The notes under the pieces were generated by a model. That model had not been told where the DNA came from, did no database searches, and saw only the letters and a list, made by a program, of their open reading frames with translations. The position numbers were made by a program, and so were the translations under genes. A stretch of 55,531 bases of DNA from Prionace glauca. Its lineage: Eukaryota; Chordata; Chondrichthyes; Carcharhiniformes; Carcharhinidae. Of this stretch, positions 22,632 through 36,500 are shown piece after piece (the stretch's first letter is position 1; each line of letters begins with the position of its first letter). The stretch spans positions 13,018,814 to 13,074,344 of the forward strand of contig CM075760.1 in NCBI GenBank assembly GCA_037974335.1. Direction: 5' to 3'.

Positions 22632-25600
22632 TACAGAGAGAGAGAGAGAGAAACACAGATACAGAGAGAGAGACACACACAGATACAGAGAAACAGACAC
22701 ACAGATACAGAGAGAGAGACACACACAGATACAGAGAGAGAGAGACATACACAGATACAGAGAGAGAGACACACACACAGATACAGAGAGAGAGACACAG
22801 ATACAGAGAGAGAGAGACACACACAGATACAGAGAGAGAGAAAGAGCCAGAGAGATACAGATACAGAAAGAGAGTGAGAGAGACACACTGATACAGAGAG
22901 AGAAACACACACAGATACACAGAGAGAGAGAGACACACATATACAGTGAGAGAAAGACACACACAGATACATAGAGAGAGAGACACACAGATACAGAGAG
23001 AGAGAGACACACACAGATACAGAGAGAGAGAGACACCCAGAGATACAGAGAGAGAGAGACACACACAGATACAGAGAGAGAGAGAGATACAGATACAGAG
23101 AGACACACACACACAGATACAGAGAGAGAGAGAGATACAGATACAGTGAGACACACACACACAGATACAGAGACAGAGAGATACAAATACAGAGAGAGAG
23201 ACACACACAGATACACAGAGAGAGAGAGATACAGATACAGAGAGAGAGAGAAACACAGTTACAGAGAGAGACACACACACAGATACAGAGAGAGAGAGAG
23301 ATACAGATACAGAGAGAGAGACACACTCAGATACAGAGAGAGAGACACACTCAGATACAGAGAGAGAGACACACACAGATACAGAGAGAGAGTGAGACAC
23401 ACAGATACAGAGAGAGAGAGAGACAGATACAGAGAGAGAGACACACACAGATACAGAGAGAGAGAGAGAGACAGATACAGAAAGAGAAAGACAGATACAG
23501 AGAGAGAGACACACACAGATACAGAGAGAGAGAGAGACACAGATACAGAGAGAGAGAAAGAAACACAGATACAGAAAGAGAGACAGACACAGATACAGAG
23601 AAACAGACACACAGATACAGAGAGAGAGAGACACACAGATACAGAGAGTGAGAGACACAGATACAGAGAGAGAGACAGATACAGAGAGAGAGACACACAC
23701 AGATACAGAGAGAAAGACACGCACAGATACAGAGAGAGAGAGACACACACAGATACAGAGAGAGAGACACACAGATACAGAGAGAGAGAGACACACACAC
23801 AGATACAGAGAGCGAGAGAGACACAGATACAGAGAGAGAGAGAGAAAAACACAGATACAGAGAGAGAGACACACACACATACAGAGAAACAGACACACAG
23901 ATACAGAGAGAGAGACACACAGATACATAGAGAGAGAGAGAGACAGATACAGAGAGAGAGGCACACACAGATACAGAGAGAGAGAGAGAGACACAGATAC
24001 AGAGAGAGGGAGACAGATACAGAGAGAGAGACACACACAGATACAGAGAGAGAGACACACACTGATACAGAGAGAGAGAGACACAGATACAGAGAGAGAG
24101 AGAGAAACACAGATACAGAGACAGAGACACACACAGATACAGAGAAACAGACACACAGATACAGAGAGAGAGACACATAGATACAGAGAGAGAGAGACAC
24201 ACACACAGATACTGAGAGAGAGAGAGACAGATACAGATACAGAGATACACAAACAGAGACACATAGATACAGAGAGAGAGAGAGACACACACAGATACAG
24301 AGAGAGAGAGAGGCACACACAGATACAGAGAGTGAGAGAGATACAGATACAGAGAGAGAGAGAGATACAGATACAGAGAGACACACACACACAGATACAG
24401 AGAGAGAGAGATACAGAGACAGAGAGACACACACACACAGATACAGAGACAGAGAGATACAGATACAGAGAGAGAGACACACACAGATACAGAGAGAGAG
24501 ACACACACACAGATACACAGAGAGAGAGAGATACAGATAGAGAGAGAGACACAGATACAGAGAGAGAGAGATACACAGATACAGAGAGAGAGAGAAACAC
24601 AGTTACAGAGAGAGACACACACACAGATACAGAGAGAGATACAGATACAGAGAGAGAGACACACACAGATACAGAGAGAGAGACACACACAGATACAGAG
24701 AGAGAGTGAGACACACAGATACAGAGAGAGAGAGAGCAAGATACAGAGAGAGAGACACACACAGATACAGAGAGAGAGTGAGACACAGATACAGAGAGAG
24801 AGAGATACAGATACAGAGGGAGACACACACAGATACAGAGAGAGAGACACACACAGATACAGAGAGAGAGTGAGACACACAGATACAGAGAGAGAGAGAC
24901 ACACACACAGATACAGAGAGCGAGAGAGACACAGATACAGAGAGAGAGAGAGAAAAACACAGATACAGAGAGAGAGACACACACACATACAGAGAAACAG
25001 ACACACAGATACAGAGAGAGAGACACACAGATACATAGAGAGAGAGAGAGACAGATACAGAGAGAGAGGCACACACAGATACAGAGAGAGAGAGAGAGAC
25101 ACAGATACAGAGAGAGGGAGACAGATACAGAGAGAGAGACACACACAGATACAGAGAGAGAGACACACACTGATACAGAGAGAGAGAGACACAGATACAG
25201 AGAGAGAGAGAGAAACACAGATACAGAGACAGAGACACACACAGATACAGAGAAACAGACACACAGATACAGAGAGAGAGACACATAGATACAGAGAGAG
25301 AGAGACACACACACAGATACTGAGAGAGAGAGAGACAGATACAGATACAGAGATACACAAACAGAGACACATAGATACAGAGAGAGAGAGAGACACACAC
25401 AGATACAGAGAGAGAGAGAGGCACACACAGATACAGAGAGTGAGAGAGATACAGATACAGAGAGAGAGAGAGATACAGATACAGAGAGACACACACACAC
25501 AGATACAGAGAGAGAGAGATACAGAGACAGAGAGACACACACACACAGATACAGAGACAGAGAGATACAGATACAGAGAGAGAGACACACACAGATACAG

Positions 25601-26214
25601 AGAGAGAGACACACACACAGATACACAGAGAGAGAGAGATACAGATAGAGAGAGAGACACAGATACAGAGAGAGAGAGATACACAGATACAGAGAGAGAG
25701 AGAAACACAGTTACAGAGAGAGACACACACACAGATACAGAGAGAGATACAGATACAGAGAGAGAGACACACACAGATACAGAGAGAGAGACACACACAG
25801 ATACAGAGAGAGAGTGAGACACACAGATACAGAGAGAGAGAGAGCAAGATACAGAGAGAGAGACACACACAGATACAGAGAGAGAGTGAGACACAGATAC
25901 AGAGAGAGAGAGATACAGATACAGAGGGAGACACACACAGATACAGAGAGAGAGACACACACAGATACAGAGAGAGAGTGAGACACACAGATACAGAGAG
26001 AGAGAGAGAAAGATACAGAGAGAGAGACACACACAGATACAGAGAGAGAGTGAGACACAGATACAGAGAGAGAGAGATACACAGATACAGAGAGAGAGAC
26101 ACACACAGATACAGAGAAACAGACACATAGATATAGAGAGAGAGACACACAGATACAGAGAGAGAGAGACACACACAGATAGACACACAGACACACACAC
26201 ACAGACACACACAG
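21724..26214 (+). repeat. A-satellite array, 4.5 kb
   Basis: Same 24-bp satellite as 4785-20230. It includes an uninterrupted AG run near 22595-22627 and ends at ACACACACAGAT, where the LINE begins. No gene is seen. Confidence 0.95.
23770..25985 (+). repeat. 1,108-bp tandem duplication
   Basis: About 23.77-24.88 kb recurs at about 24.88-25.98 kb with a constant offset of 1108 bp. Rare markers agree exactly, including GAGAGCGAGAGAGACAC, the GATACACAAACAGAGACAC stretch and GAGCAAGATACAGAG. No difference was noticed in the parts compared, so the event is recent. Confidence 0.88.
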
Positions 26215-27908
26215 ATTTGCCGGGTGTTAGCGATGGAAAGGTGGTAGGAATGGAGGGTATTAATGACATTACTGTTACTAGAGAGGTGGTGCTCGACAGA
26301 CTGGAGGGACTGATTGTGGACAAGTCCCCAGGACCGGATGGAATGCATCCGAGGGTCTGAAAGAAATGGCGGAGGTGATAGTGGATGCCTTGGTGGTTAT
26401 TTTCCAGACGTCGCTGGATTCCGGGGAAGTGCCGGAAGATTGGAAAACGGCTAATGTTACGCCGTTGTTTAAGAAGGGTGGCAGGCAAAAGGCGGGGAAT
26501 TATAGGCCGGTTAGTTTAACGTCTGTGGTAGGTAAAATGTTAGAAACCGTCATTAAGGAGGAAATAGCGAGGCATCTTGAGGGGAATTGCTTGATAGGGC
26601 GGACGCAACACGGTTTCATTAAAGGGAAGTCGTGTCTGACAAATTTACTGGAGTTCTATGAGGATGTGTCTAGGGCAGTGGATGGAGGAGAGCCGGTGGA
26701 TGTGGTCTTTCTGGATTTTCAGAAGGCTTTTGACAAGGTACCTCACAAGAGGTTATTGCAGAAGGTCAGGGGACATGGAGTTGGGGGTAGGGTGTTAGCG
26801 TGGATAGAGGATTGGTTGTCAAGTAGGAGGCAGAGAGTGGGGGTCAATGGGTGCTATTCGGATTGGCGGTTGGTGACTAGTGGGGTGCCCCAGGGGTCGG
26901 TGCTGGGGCCTCAGCTATTTACCATTTATATAGATGATCTGGAGGAGGGAACCGAGTGCAGGGTGTCGAAATTTGCTGATGACACCAAGATTGGGGGAAA
27001 GGCAAATTGTGCGGAGGGTGTGGAGAGTCTGCAGAAGGATCTAGATAGGCTGGGCGAATGGGCCAGGAAATGGCAAATGGAATTTAATGTTGGCAAGTGT
27101 GAGGTGGTCCACTTTGGTAGGAGGAATGGTAGGAAGGATTATTACTTACGGGGCGAAAAACTGCAGCAGGCGACGGTGCAGAGGGACCTCGGGGTCCTTG
27201 TGCATGAGTCGCAAAAACCCAGCTTGCAGGTGCAGCAGGTGGTCAGGAAGGCGAATGGGATGCTGGCCTTCATAGCGAAGGGGATTGAATATAAAAGTAG
27301 GGAGGTCTTGCTGCAGCTGTATAGGGCATTGGTGAGGCCGCAGCTGGAGTACTGTGTGCAGTTTTGGGCGCCGCACCTGCGCAAGGATGTTTTGGCCCTG
27401 GAGGGAGTGCAGAGGAGGTTTACTCGGCTGATACCGGAGTTGAGGGGATTGAGCTATGAGGAGAGGCTGAATAAACTAGGCTTGTACTCGTTAGAGTTTA
27501 GAAGAATGAGGGGAGATCTCATTGAGACGTATAAGATGATGAATGGGATGGATAGGATAGAGGTGGAGAGACTCTTCCCGCTCAAAAAAGACAGTAGGAC
27601 TAGGGGGCACAGCCTCAAGATAAAGGGGGGGCGGTTTAGAACAGAGTTGAGGAGGAACTTCTTCACTCAAAGGGTGGTGAATCTCTGGAATTCTCTGCCC
27701 GTTGAAGTGGTGGAGGCTGCCTCGCTAAATATTTTTAAGAAACGGGTTGATGGGTTTTTGATAAGAGAAGGGATTAAGGGTTATGGGGAGAGGGCGGGAA
27801 TGTGGAACTGAGCCACGATCAGCCATGATCTTATTGAATGGCGGGGCAGGCTCGAAGGGCCAGATGGCCTACTCCTGCTCCTATTTCTTATGTTCTTATG
27901 TTCTTATG
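26215..27908 (+). mobile_element. CR1-clade LINE, 5'-truncated, inserted in the A array
   Basis: A 1.69-kb element. It opens with coding sequence for LPGVSDGKVVGMEGIN and then LDRLEGLIVDKSPGPDG, the region just upstream of the RT domain, so the endonuclease and ORF1 are absent. One base appears to be missing around 26357, where GTCTGAAAG reads out of frame into a stop; the rest of ORF2 is open to 27811. A ~97-bp 3' UTR (GCCATGATCTTATTGAATGG, GGCCAGATGGCCTACTCC) ends in three copies of TTCTTATG, the octamer-type tail typical of CR1. The flanks ACACACAGAT and ATACAGAGAG rejoin into a normal satellite unit with at most 2 bp shared, fitting CR1's usual lack of long target-site duplications. Confidence 0.92.
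26366..27811 (+). pseudogene. Partial CR1 ORF2 (reverse transcriptase and C-terminal region)
   Basis: 481 codons open in one frame. Visible RT blocks are: residues 31-38 VTPLFKKG; 45-50 NYRPVS; motif A VVFLDFQKAFD at 113-123 with catalytic Asp117; SGVPQGSVLGP at 172-182; motif C FADD at 203-206 with Asp205 and Asp206. After the RT come the CR1 C-terminal blocks EYCVQFWAPHLRKDV (328-342), VQRRFTR (348-354) and FFTQRVVNLWNSLP (432-445). Full CR1 ORF2 is roughly twice this length because it includes an N-terminal endonuclease, so this is a dead-on-arrival retrocopy although its RT motifs are intact. The in-frame ATG at 26366 is a codon inside the original ORF, not a native start. An upstream frameshift separates it from the short 5' remnant. 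Confidence 0.9.
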
Positions 27909-28546
27909 ATACAGAGAGAGAGAGACATACACAGATACAGAGAGAGAGACACACACAGATACACAGAGGGAGAGACATACACAGATACAGAGAGAGAGAG
28001 ACACACACAGATACAGAGAGAGAGAGACATACACAGATACAGAGAGAGAGAGAGACACACAGATACAGAGAGAGAGAGACACACACAGATACAGAGAGAG
28101 AGAGACAAACACAGATACAGAGCGAGAGAGAGCCAGAGAGATACAGATACAGAAAGAGAGTGAGAGAGACACACTGATACAGAGAGAGAGAGAGACACAC
28201 TGATACAGAGAGAGAGACACACGCAGATACACAGAGAGAGAGAGACACACAGATACAGAGAGAGAGAGACACACAGATACAGAGAGAGACACACACAGAT
28301 ACAGAGAAAGAGAGACACACACAGATACAGAGAGAGAGAGAGAGACACAGATACAGAGAGAGAAAGACACACACAGATAAACAGAGAGAGACACATACAG
28401 ATACAGAGAGAGAGAGAGAGACACAGATACAGAGAGAGAAAGACACACACAGATAAACAGAGAGAGACACATACAGATACAGAGAGAGAGAGACACACAC
28501 AGATACAGAGAAACAGACACACAGATACGGAGAGAGAGACACACAG

Positions 28547-28581
<35 letters not shown>

Positions 28582-31500
28582 CAGGGAGAGACACACACAC
28601 AGATACTGAGAGAGAGAGACATACACAGATACAGAGAGAGAGACACACACGCAGATTCAGAGAGAGAGAGAGAAACAGAGAGAGAGAGAGGCACAGATAC
28701 AGAGAGAGAGAGAGGCACACACAGATACAGAGAGAGAGAGAGATACAGATACAGAGAGAGAGAGAGGCACACACAGATACAGAGAGAGAGAGAGATACAG
28801 ATACAGAGAGAGACACACACTCAGATACAGAGAGAGAGAGATACAGATACAGAAAGAGAGACACACACAGATACAGAGAGAAAGACGCACACACAGATAC
28901 AGAGAGAGAGTGAGATACAGATAGAGAGAGAGACACAGATACAGAGAGAGAGAGATACACAGATACAGAGAGAGAGAGAAACACAGATACAGAGAGAGAG
29001 TGAGACGCACAGATACAGAGAGAGAGAGACAGATACAGAGAGAGAGACACACACAGATACAGAGAGAGAGAGAGACACAGATACAGAGAGAGAGAGACAG
29101 ATACAGAGAGAGAGACACACACAGATACAGAGAGAGAGACACACGCACAGATACAGAGAGAGAGAGATACAGATACAGAGAGAGAGACACACACAGATAC
29201 AGAGAGAGAGAGAGAGAAACACAGATACAGAGAGAGAGAGAGAAACACAGATACAGAGAAACAGACACACAGATACAGAGAGAGAGACACACAGATACAG
29301 AGAGAGAGAGACACACAGATACAGAGAGAGAGACACACACAGATACAGGGAGAGAGAGACATACACAGATACAGGGAGAGAGAGACACACACAGATACAG
29401 GGAGAGAGAGAGACACACAGATACAGAGAGAGAGAGACACACACAGATACAGAGAGAGCCAGAGAGATACAGATACAGAAAGAGAGTGAGAGAGACACAC
29501 TGATACAGAGAGAGAGACACAAACAGATACACAGAGAGAGAGACACACACAGATACAGAGAGAGAAAGACACACACAGATACACAGAGAGAGACACACAC
29601 AGATACAGAGAGAGAGAGACACACAGATACAGAGAGAGAGACACACACAGAGATACAAGAGAAAGAGAGACATACAGATACAGAGAGAGAGTGACACAGA
29701 TACAGAGAGAGAGAGACACACACAGATACAGAGAGAGAGAGACACACACAGATACAGAGAGAGAGATACACACACAGATACAAGAGAAAGAGAGACATAC
29801 AGATACAGAGAGAGAGTGACACAGATACAGAGAGAGAGACAGAGAGAGAGAGAGACAGATACAGAGAGAGAGAGAGACACACACAGATACAGAGAAAGAG
29901 AGTGACACACACAGATACAGAGAGAGAGAGAGATACCGATACAGAAAGAGACACACACACAGATACAGAGAGAGAGAGACACAGATACAGAGAGAGAGAC
30001 ACACACAGATACAGAGAGAGAGACACACACAGATACAGAGAGAGAGTGAGAAACACAGATACAGAGAGAGAGACAGACAGATACAGAGAGAGAGAGACAC
30101 ACACAGATACAGAGAGAGAGAGAGAGAGAGACAGATACAGAGAGAGAGAGAGAGACACAGATACAGAGAGAGAGAGACACAGATACAGAGAGAGAGAGAG
30201 AAACACAGATACAGAGAAACAGACACACAGATACAGAGAGAGAGACACACAGATACAGAGAGAGAGAGACACAGATACAGAGAGAGAGAGACAGATTCAG
30301 AGAGAGAGACACACACAGATACAGAGAGAGAGAGAGAGACACAGATACAGAGAGAGAGACACACACACAGATACAGAGAGAGAGAGAGCCAGAGAGATCC
30401 AGATACAGAAAGAGAGTGAGAGGGACACACTGATACAGAGAGAGACACACACACAGATACACAGAGAGAGAGAGACACACAGATACAGAGAGAGAGAGAC
30501 ACACACAGAAACACAGAGAGACAGAGTCACAAAGTTACAGAGAGAGAAAGACAGACAGAGATACACAGAGAGAGACACACACAGATACAGAGAGACAGTT
30601 AGACACACAGATACAGAGAGAGAGACACACACAGAGATACAGAGAGAGTGACAGCAAGAGAGATACAGATACAGAAAGAGAGAGAGAGACACACACAGAT
30701 ACAAGAGAAAGAGACACGCAGATACAGAGAGAGAGTGACACAGATACAGAGAGAGAGAGAGACAGAGAGAGAGACAGATACAGAGAGAGAGAGAGAGAGA
30801 CAGATACAGAGACAGAGAGAGACACAGATACAGAAAGAGAGAGAGATACAGATACAGAGAGAGAGAGAAACACACAGATACAGGGAGAGAGAGAGATACA
30901 GATACAGAGAGAGAGAGAGGCACACACAGATACAGAGAGAGAGAGAGATACAGATACAGAGAGAGAGAGAGAGGCACACACAGATACAGAGAGAGAGAGA
31001 GGTACAGATACAGAGAGAGACACACACAGAGATACAGAGAGAGAGAGATACAGATACAGAGAGAGAGACACACACAGATACAGAGAGAGAGAGAGACACA
31101 GATACAGAGTGAGAGAGAGACACAGATACAGAGTGAGAGAGACAGATACAGAGAGAGGGACACACACAGATACAGAGAGAGAGAGAGATACAGAGAGAGA
31201 GGGAGACACAGATACAGAGAGAGAGAGATACACGGATACAGAGAGAGAGAGAAACACAGTTACAGAGAGAGACACACACACAGATACAGAGAGAAAGAGA
31301 GATACAGATACTGAGAGAGAGACACACACAGATACAGAGAGAGACACACACACAGATACAGAGAGTGAGACACACAGATACAGAGAGAGAGAGACAGATA
31401 CAGAGAGAGAGACACACACAGATACAGAGAAAGAGAGACACAGATACAGAGAGAGAGAGACACACACAGATACAGAGAAAGAGAGACACACACAGATACA

Positions 31501-31918
31501 GAGAGAGAGAGAGACACAGATACAGAGAGAGAGAGACACACAGATACAGAGAGAGAGAGAGAAACACAGATACAGAGAGAGACACACACACAGATACAGA
31601 GAGAGAGAGAGAGAGACACAGATACAGAGAGAGAGACACACAGATACAGAGAGAGAGAGACACACACACAGATACAGAGAGAGAGACAGATACAGAGAGA
31701 GAGACACACACAGATACAGAGAGAGAGAGACATACACAGATACAGAGAGAGAGAGACACACACAGATACAGAGAGAGAAAGAGACACACAGATACAGAGA
31801 GAGAGACACACACACAGATACAGAGAGAGAGAGAGAGCCAGAGAGATACAGATACAGAAAGAGAGTGAGAGAGACACACTGATACAGAAAGAGAAACACA
31901 CACAGATACACAGAGAGA
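27909..31918 (+). repeat. A-satellite array, 4 kb
   Basis: Continuation of the satellite after the LINE insertion, with AGAGATACACAGAGGGAGAG and GACACTGATACAG variants. From about 29.03 kb it belongs to the first 7.5-kb unit. No gene is seen. Confidence 0.95.
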
Positions 31919-32073
31919 GACAACACAGGGAGAAATACAGTGACAGACACACAGACATGGAAACAGAGAGACACAGAGAGAAATACAGAGAGGGACACAC
32001 AGATACAGAGACACAGCAATACAGAGACAGAGACAAACAGGTACAGAGAGACAGAAAAAACACAGAGAGGGAC
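31919..32073 (+). repeat. E unit, truncated (copy 3)
   Basis: ACAACACAGGGAGAAATACAG, GACATGGAAACAG and CAGCAATACAGAGACAG landmarks, ending at the GAGAGGGACATGTGTGTG junction exactly as at 20384. Confidence 0.85.
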
Positions 32074-32550
32074 ATGTGTGTGTGTTTCTCTCTTTGTCTG
32101 TGTTTGTATTTCCTTGTGTGTGTGTTGCTCTGTGTGTGTCTTTCTGTCTTTGTGCGTGTGTGTATGTTTCTCTCTTTGTGTGTATCTGTGTTTCTCTCTT
32201 TGTATGTGTCTGTGAGTGTCTGTGTGTGTGTTTCTCTCTTTGTGTGTGTGTGTTGCTCTGTGTGTGTGATTCTCTCTTGTGTGTGTGTGTTTTTTCTCTC
32301 TTTGTGCGTGTATGTTTCTCTCTTTGGGTGTGTGTGTTTCTCTCTTTTTCTGTGTTTGTATTTCCTTGTGTGTGTGTTGCTCTGTGTGTGTCTTTCTGTC
32401 TTTGTGCGTGTGTGTATGTTTCTCTCTTTGTGTGTATCTGTGTTTCTCTCTTTGTATGTGTCTGTGAGTGTGTGTGTGTGTTTCTCTCTTTGTGTGTGTG
32501 TGTTTCTCTCTTTGTGTGTGTGTGTTTCTCTCTTTGTGGGTGTGTGTGCG
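32074..32550 (+). repeat. GT array, cassette 3
   Basis: TGTGTGTTTCTCTCTTTG array with an internal duplication of about 255 bp: the block with TGTTTGTATTTCCTTGTG occurs near 32100 and again near 32354. Confidence 0.92.
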
Positions 32551-32875
32551 CGAAGGGCTAGATGGCCTACTCCTGCTCCTATTTATTATGGTCTTATGTA
32601 CACAGCTCCAGGGACCTGGGTTCGATTCCCAGCTTGGGTCACTGTCTGTGTGGAGTCTGTATGTTCTCCCCGTGTCTGGGTGGGTTTCCTCCGGGTGCTC
32701 CGGTTTCCTCCCACAATCTGAAAGATGTGCTGGTTAGGGTGTATTGACTGTGCTAAATTCTCCCTCAGTGTAACCCGAACAAGCGCCGGAGTGTGGGGAC
32801 TAGGGGATTTTCACAGTAACTTTATTCCAGTGTTAATGTGAACCTACTTGTGACACTAATAAATAAACTTTATAG
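32551..32875 (+). mobile_element. CR1 tail stub plus SINE, cassette 3
   Basis: Stub CGAAGGGCTAGATGGCC, then a SINE with B box GGTTCGATTCC near 32619 and the AATAAATAAACTTTATAG tail. It differs from copies 1 and 2 at a few bases (GGTCTTATG in the stub, CAAGCGCCGG in the body), and both variants are shared with copy 4. Confidence 0.8.
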
Positions 32876-33510
32876 AAAAGAAACTTTCTATCTTTGATAG
32901 AGAGGTTCAGGTGATTCCATTCCATATCTTCCTGCTTTGGGGAAATGGGAATTATCTTTACATTTACAAGGATATGGGGAGGGAGATGTTTGAATAGAGA
33001 TTCAGCTTTTTGGGTGATTAAAGTGTCAATTTGTTTCCAGAAGCTGTTTACAGGGATTGTCCCGAGAGATTGAATTATTTCAGTAATGTCCACGTCTCCA
33101 ATACTTCAGACAGACGAAGGTATACAAAAGGAAGGATTGGGGGAATCACTACATTGAAGGTGTGAGGTCTCATCACTCTCTGTCTGCTTTGGGTTTGTAA
33201 TCTTTACATTTTTAAACACTGAAACCTCTTGTCCTTGTTGGGAATCTCACTGCGGTTTGAGAAAAGCAAACACTGATCCCACACTAAACCCCCCCCAACA
33301 CAGGACTGAGCAGAGAGTGTGAAATGGAACTGCTGTCAGAGTGGGTTATTTTTATAGATGGATAAGAAACATTCCTCCATTTTCAAACCTTTCTCCTGTT
33401 TCTGTAGCGTTTCGGGCTCCCCTGTGTCCCTGTCTCTCCATCTCTGGGGTCATTTAGCATGGACAATCCCCCCAACCTTCATAACTTGGGAAATTAAGGG
33501 GCAATTTTGG
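32876..33510. repeat. U module, copy 3
   Basis: Near-identical to the other U copies, with GATATGGGGAGGG and GGGGTCATTTAGCATGG variants shared with copy 4. It has a C8 run near 33290 and ends in GGAATACAG. Confidence 0.85.
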
Positions 33511-36500
33511 AATACAGACACACACAGATACAGAGAGAGAGACACACACAGATACAGAGAGAGAGACACAGACAGATACAGAGAGAGAGACACACACAGA
33601 TACAGAGAGAGAGACACACACAGATACAGAGAGAGAGTGAGACACACAGAGACAGAGAGAGAGAGAGACAGATACAGAGAGAGAGACACACACAGATACA
33701 GAGAGAGAGAGACACAGATACAGAGAGAGAGAGAGACAGATACAGAGAGAGAGAGACATACAGATACAGAGAGAGAGACATACACAGATACAGAGAGAGA
33801 GACACACACACAGTTACAGAGAGAGAGAGAGGGACACAGATACAGAGAGAGAGACACACACACAGATACAGAGAGAGAGAGAGCCAGAGAGATACAGATA
33901 CAGAAAGAAAGTGAGAGAGACAAACTGATACAGAGAGAGAGACACACACAGATATACAGAGAGACAGAGACACACAGATACAGAGAGAGAAAGACACACA
34001 CAGATAAACAGAGAGAGACACACACAGATACAGAGAGAGAGAGAGACACACAGATACAGAGAGAGAGAGAGACACACAGAGATACAGAGAGAGAGAGAGC
34101 AAGACAGATACAGATACAGAAAGAGAGAGAGAGGAAACACACAGATACAGAGAGAGAGAGAGAGACAGATACAGAGAGAGAGAGAGAAACACAGATACAG
34201 AGAGAGAGACACACACAGATACAGAGAAACAGACACACAGATACAGAGTGAGAGACACACAGATACAGAGAGAGAGAGAGACACACAGATACAGAGAGAC
34301 AGATACAGAGAGAGACATACACACAGATACAGAGAGAGAGAGACATACTCAGATACAGAGAGAGAGACACACACAGATACAGAGAGAGAGTGAGACACAC
34401 AGATACAGAGAGAGAGAGAGACAGATACAGAGAGAGAGACACACACAGATACAGAGAGAGAGAGACACAGATACAGAGAGAGAGAGAGAGACAGATACAG
34501 AGAGAGAGAGACACACAGATACAGAGAGAGAGACACACACAGATACCGAGAGAGACACACACAGATACACAGAGAGAGAGAGAGAGACACAGATACAGAG
34601 AGAGAGAGACACACAGAGATACAGAGAGAGAGAGACACAGATACAGAGAGAGAGAGAGAGAAACACAGATACAGAGAGAGAGACACACACAGATACAGAG
34701 AGAGAGACACACAGATACAGAGAGAGAGACACACAGATACAGAGACAGAGAGAGAGAGAGACAGATACAGAGAGAGAGAGACAGATACAGAGAGAGAGAG
34801 ACATACAGATACAGAGAGAGAGACATACACAGATACAGAGAGAGAGACACACACACAGTTACAGAGAGAGAGAGAGGGACACAGATACAGAGAGAGAGAC
34901 ACACACACAGATACAGAGAGAGAGAGAGCCAGAGAGATACAGATACAGAAAGAAAGTGAGAGAGACAAACTGATACAGAGAGAGAGACACACACAGATAT
35001 ACAGAGAGACAGAGACACACAGATACAGAGAGAGAAAGACACACACAGATAAACAGAGAGAGACACACACAGATACAGAGAGAGAGAGAGACACACAGAT
35101 ACAGAGAGAGAGAGAGACACACAGAGATACAGAGAGAGAAAGAGCAAGACAGATACAGATACAGAAAGAGAGAGAGAGGAAACACACAGATACAGAGAGA
35201 GAGAGAGAGACAGATACAGAGAGAGAGAGAGAAACACAGATACAGAGAGAGAGACACACACAGATACAGAGAAACAGACACACAGATACAGAGTGAGAGA
35301 CACACAGATACAGAGAGAGAGAGAGACACACAGATACAGAGAGACAGATACAGAGAGAGACATACACACAGATACAGAGAGAGAGAGACATACTCAGATA
35401 CAGAGAGAGAGACACACACAGATACAGAGAGAGAGTGAGACACACAGATACAGAGAGAGAGAGAGACAGATACAGAGAGAGAGACACACACAGATACAGA
35501 GAGAGAGAGACACAGATACAGAGAGAGAGAGAGAGACAGATACAGAGAGAGAGAGACACACAGATACAGAGAGAGAGACACACACAGATACCGAGAGAGA
35601 CACACACAGATACACAGAGAGAGACACAGATACAGAGAGAGAGAGACACACAGAGATACAGAGAGAGAGAGACACAGATACAGAGAGAGAGAGAGAGAAA
35701 CACAGATACAGAGAGAGAGACACACACAGATACAGAGAGAGAGACACACAGATACAGAGAGAGAGACACACAGATACAGAGACAGAGAGAGAGAGAGACA
35801 GATACAGAGAGAGAGAGACAGATACAGAGAGAGACACACACACAGATACAGAGAGAGAGAGACATACACAGATACAGAGAGAGAGAGGCACATAAAGATA
35901 CAGAGACAGAGAGATACAGATACAGAGAGACACACACACACAGATACAGAGATAGAGAGAGATACAGATACCGAGAGAGACACACACACAGATACAGAGA
36001 GAGAGAGATACAGATACAGAAAGAGAGACACACACAGATACAGAGAGAGAGACACACACATAGATACAGAGAGGGAGTGAGATACAGATAGAGAGAGAGA
36101 CACAGATACAGAGAGAGAGAGAGAGACACAGATACAGAGAGAGAGACACACACACAGATACAGAGAGAGAGAGAGCCAGAGAGATACAGATACAGAAAGA
36201 AAGTGAGAGAGACACACTGATACAGAGAGAGAGGCACACACAGATACACAGAGATAGAAAGACACACAGATACACAGAGAGAGACACACACAGATACAGA
36301 GAGAGAGAGACACACACAGAGATACAGAGAGAGAGAGAGCAAGAGAGATACAGATACAGAAAGAGAGAGAGAAAAAACACACAGATACAGAGAGAGAGAG
36401 ACACACAGTTACAGAAAGAGAGAGACACACACAGATACAAGAGAAACAGAGACACGTAGAAACAGAGAGAGAGTGACACAGATACAGAGAGAGAGAGAGA

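Noticed and set aside
26366-27811. A working host reverse transcriptase gene
   Set aside because: The sequence is CR1 ORF2 with its endonuclease part missing, an upstream frameshift and a LINE tail. It is a truncated retrocopy, not a host gene.
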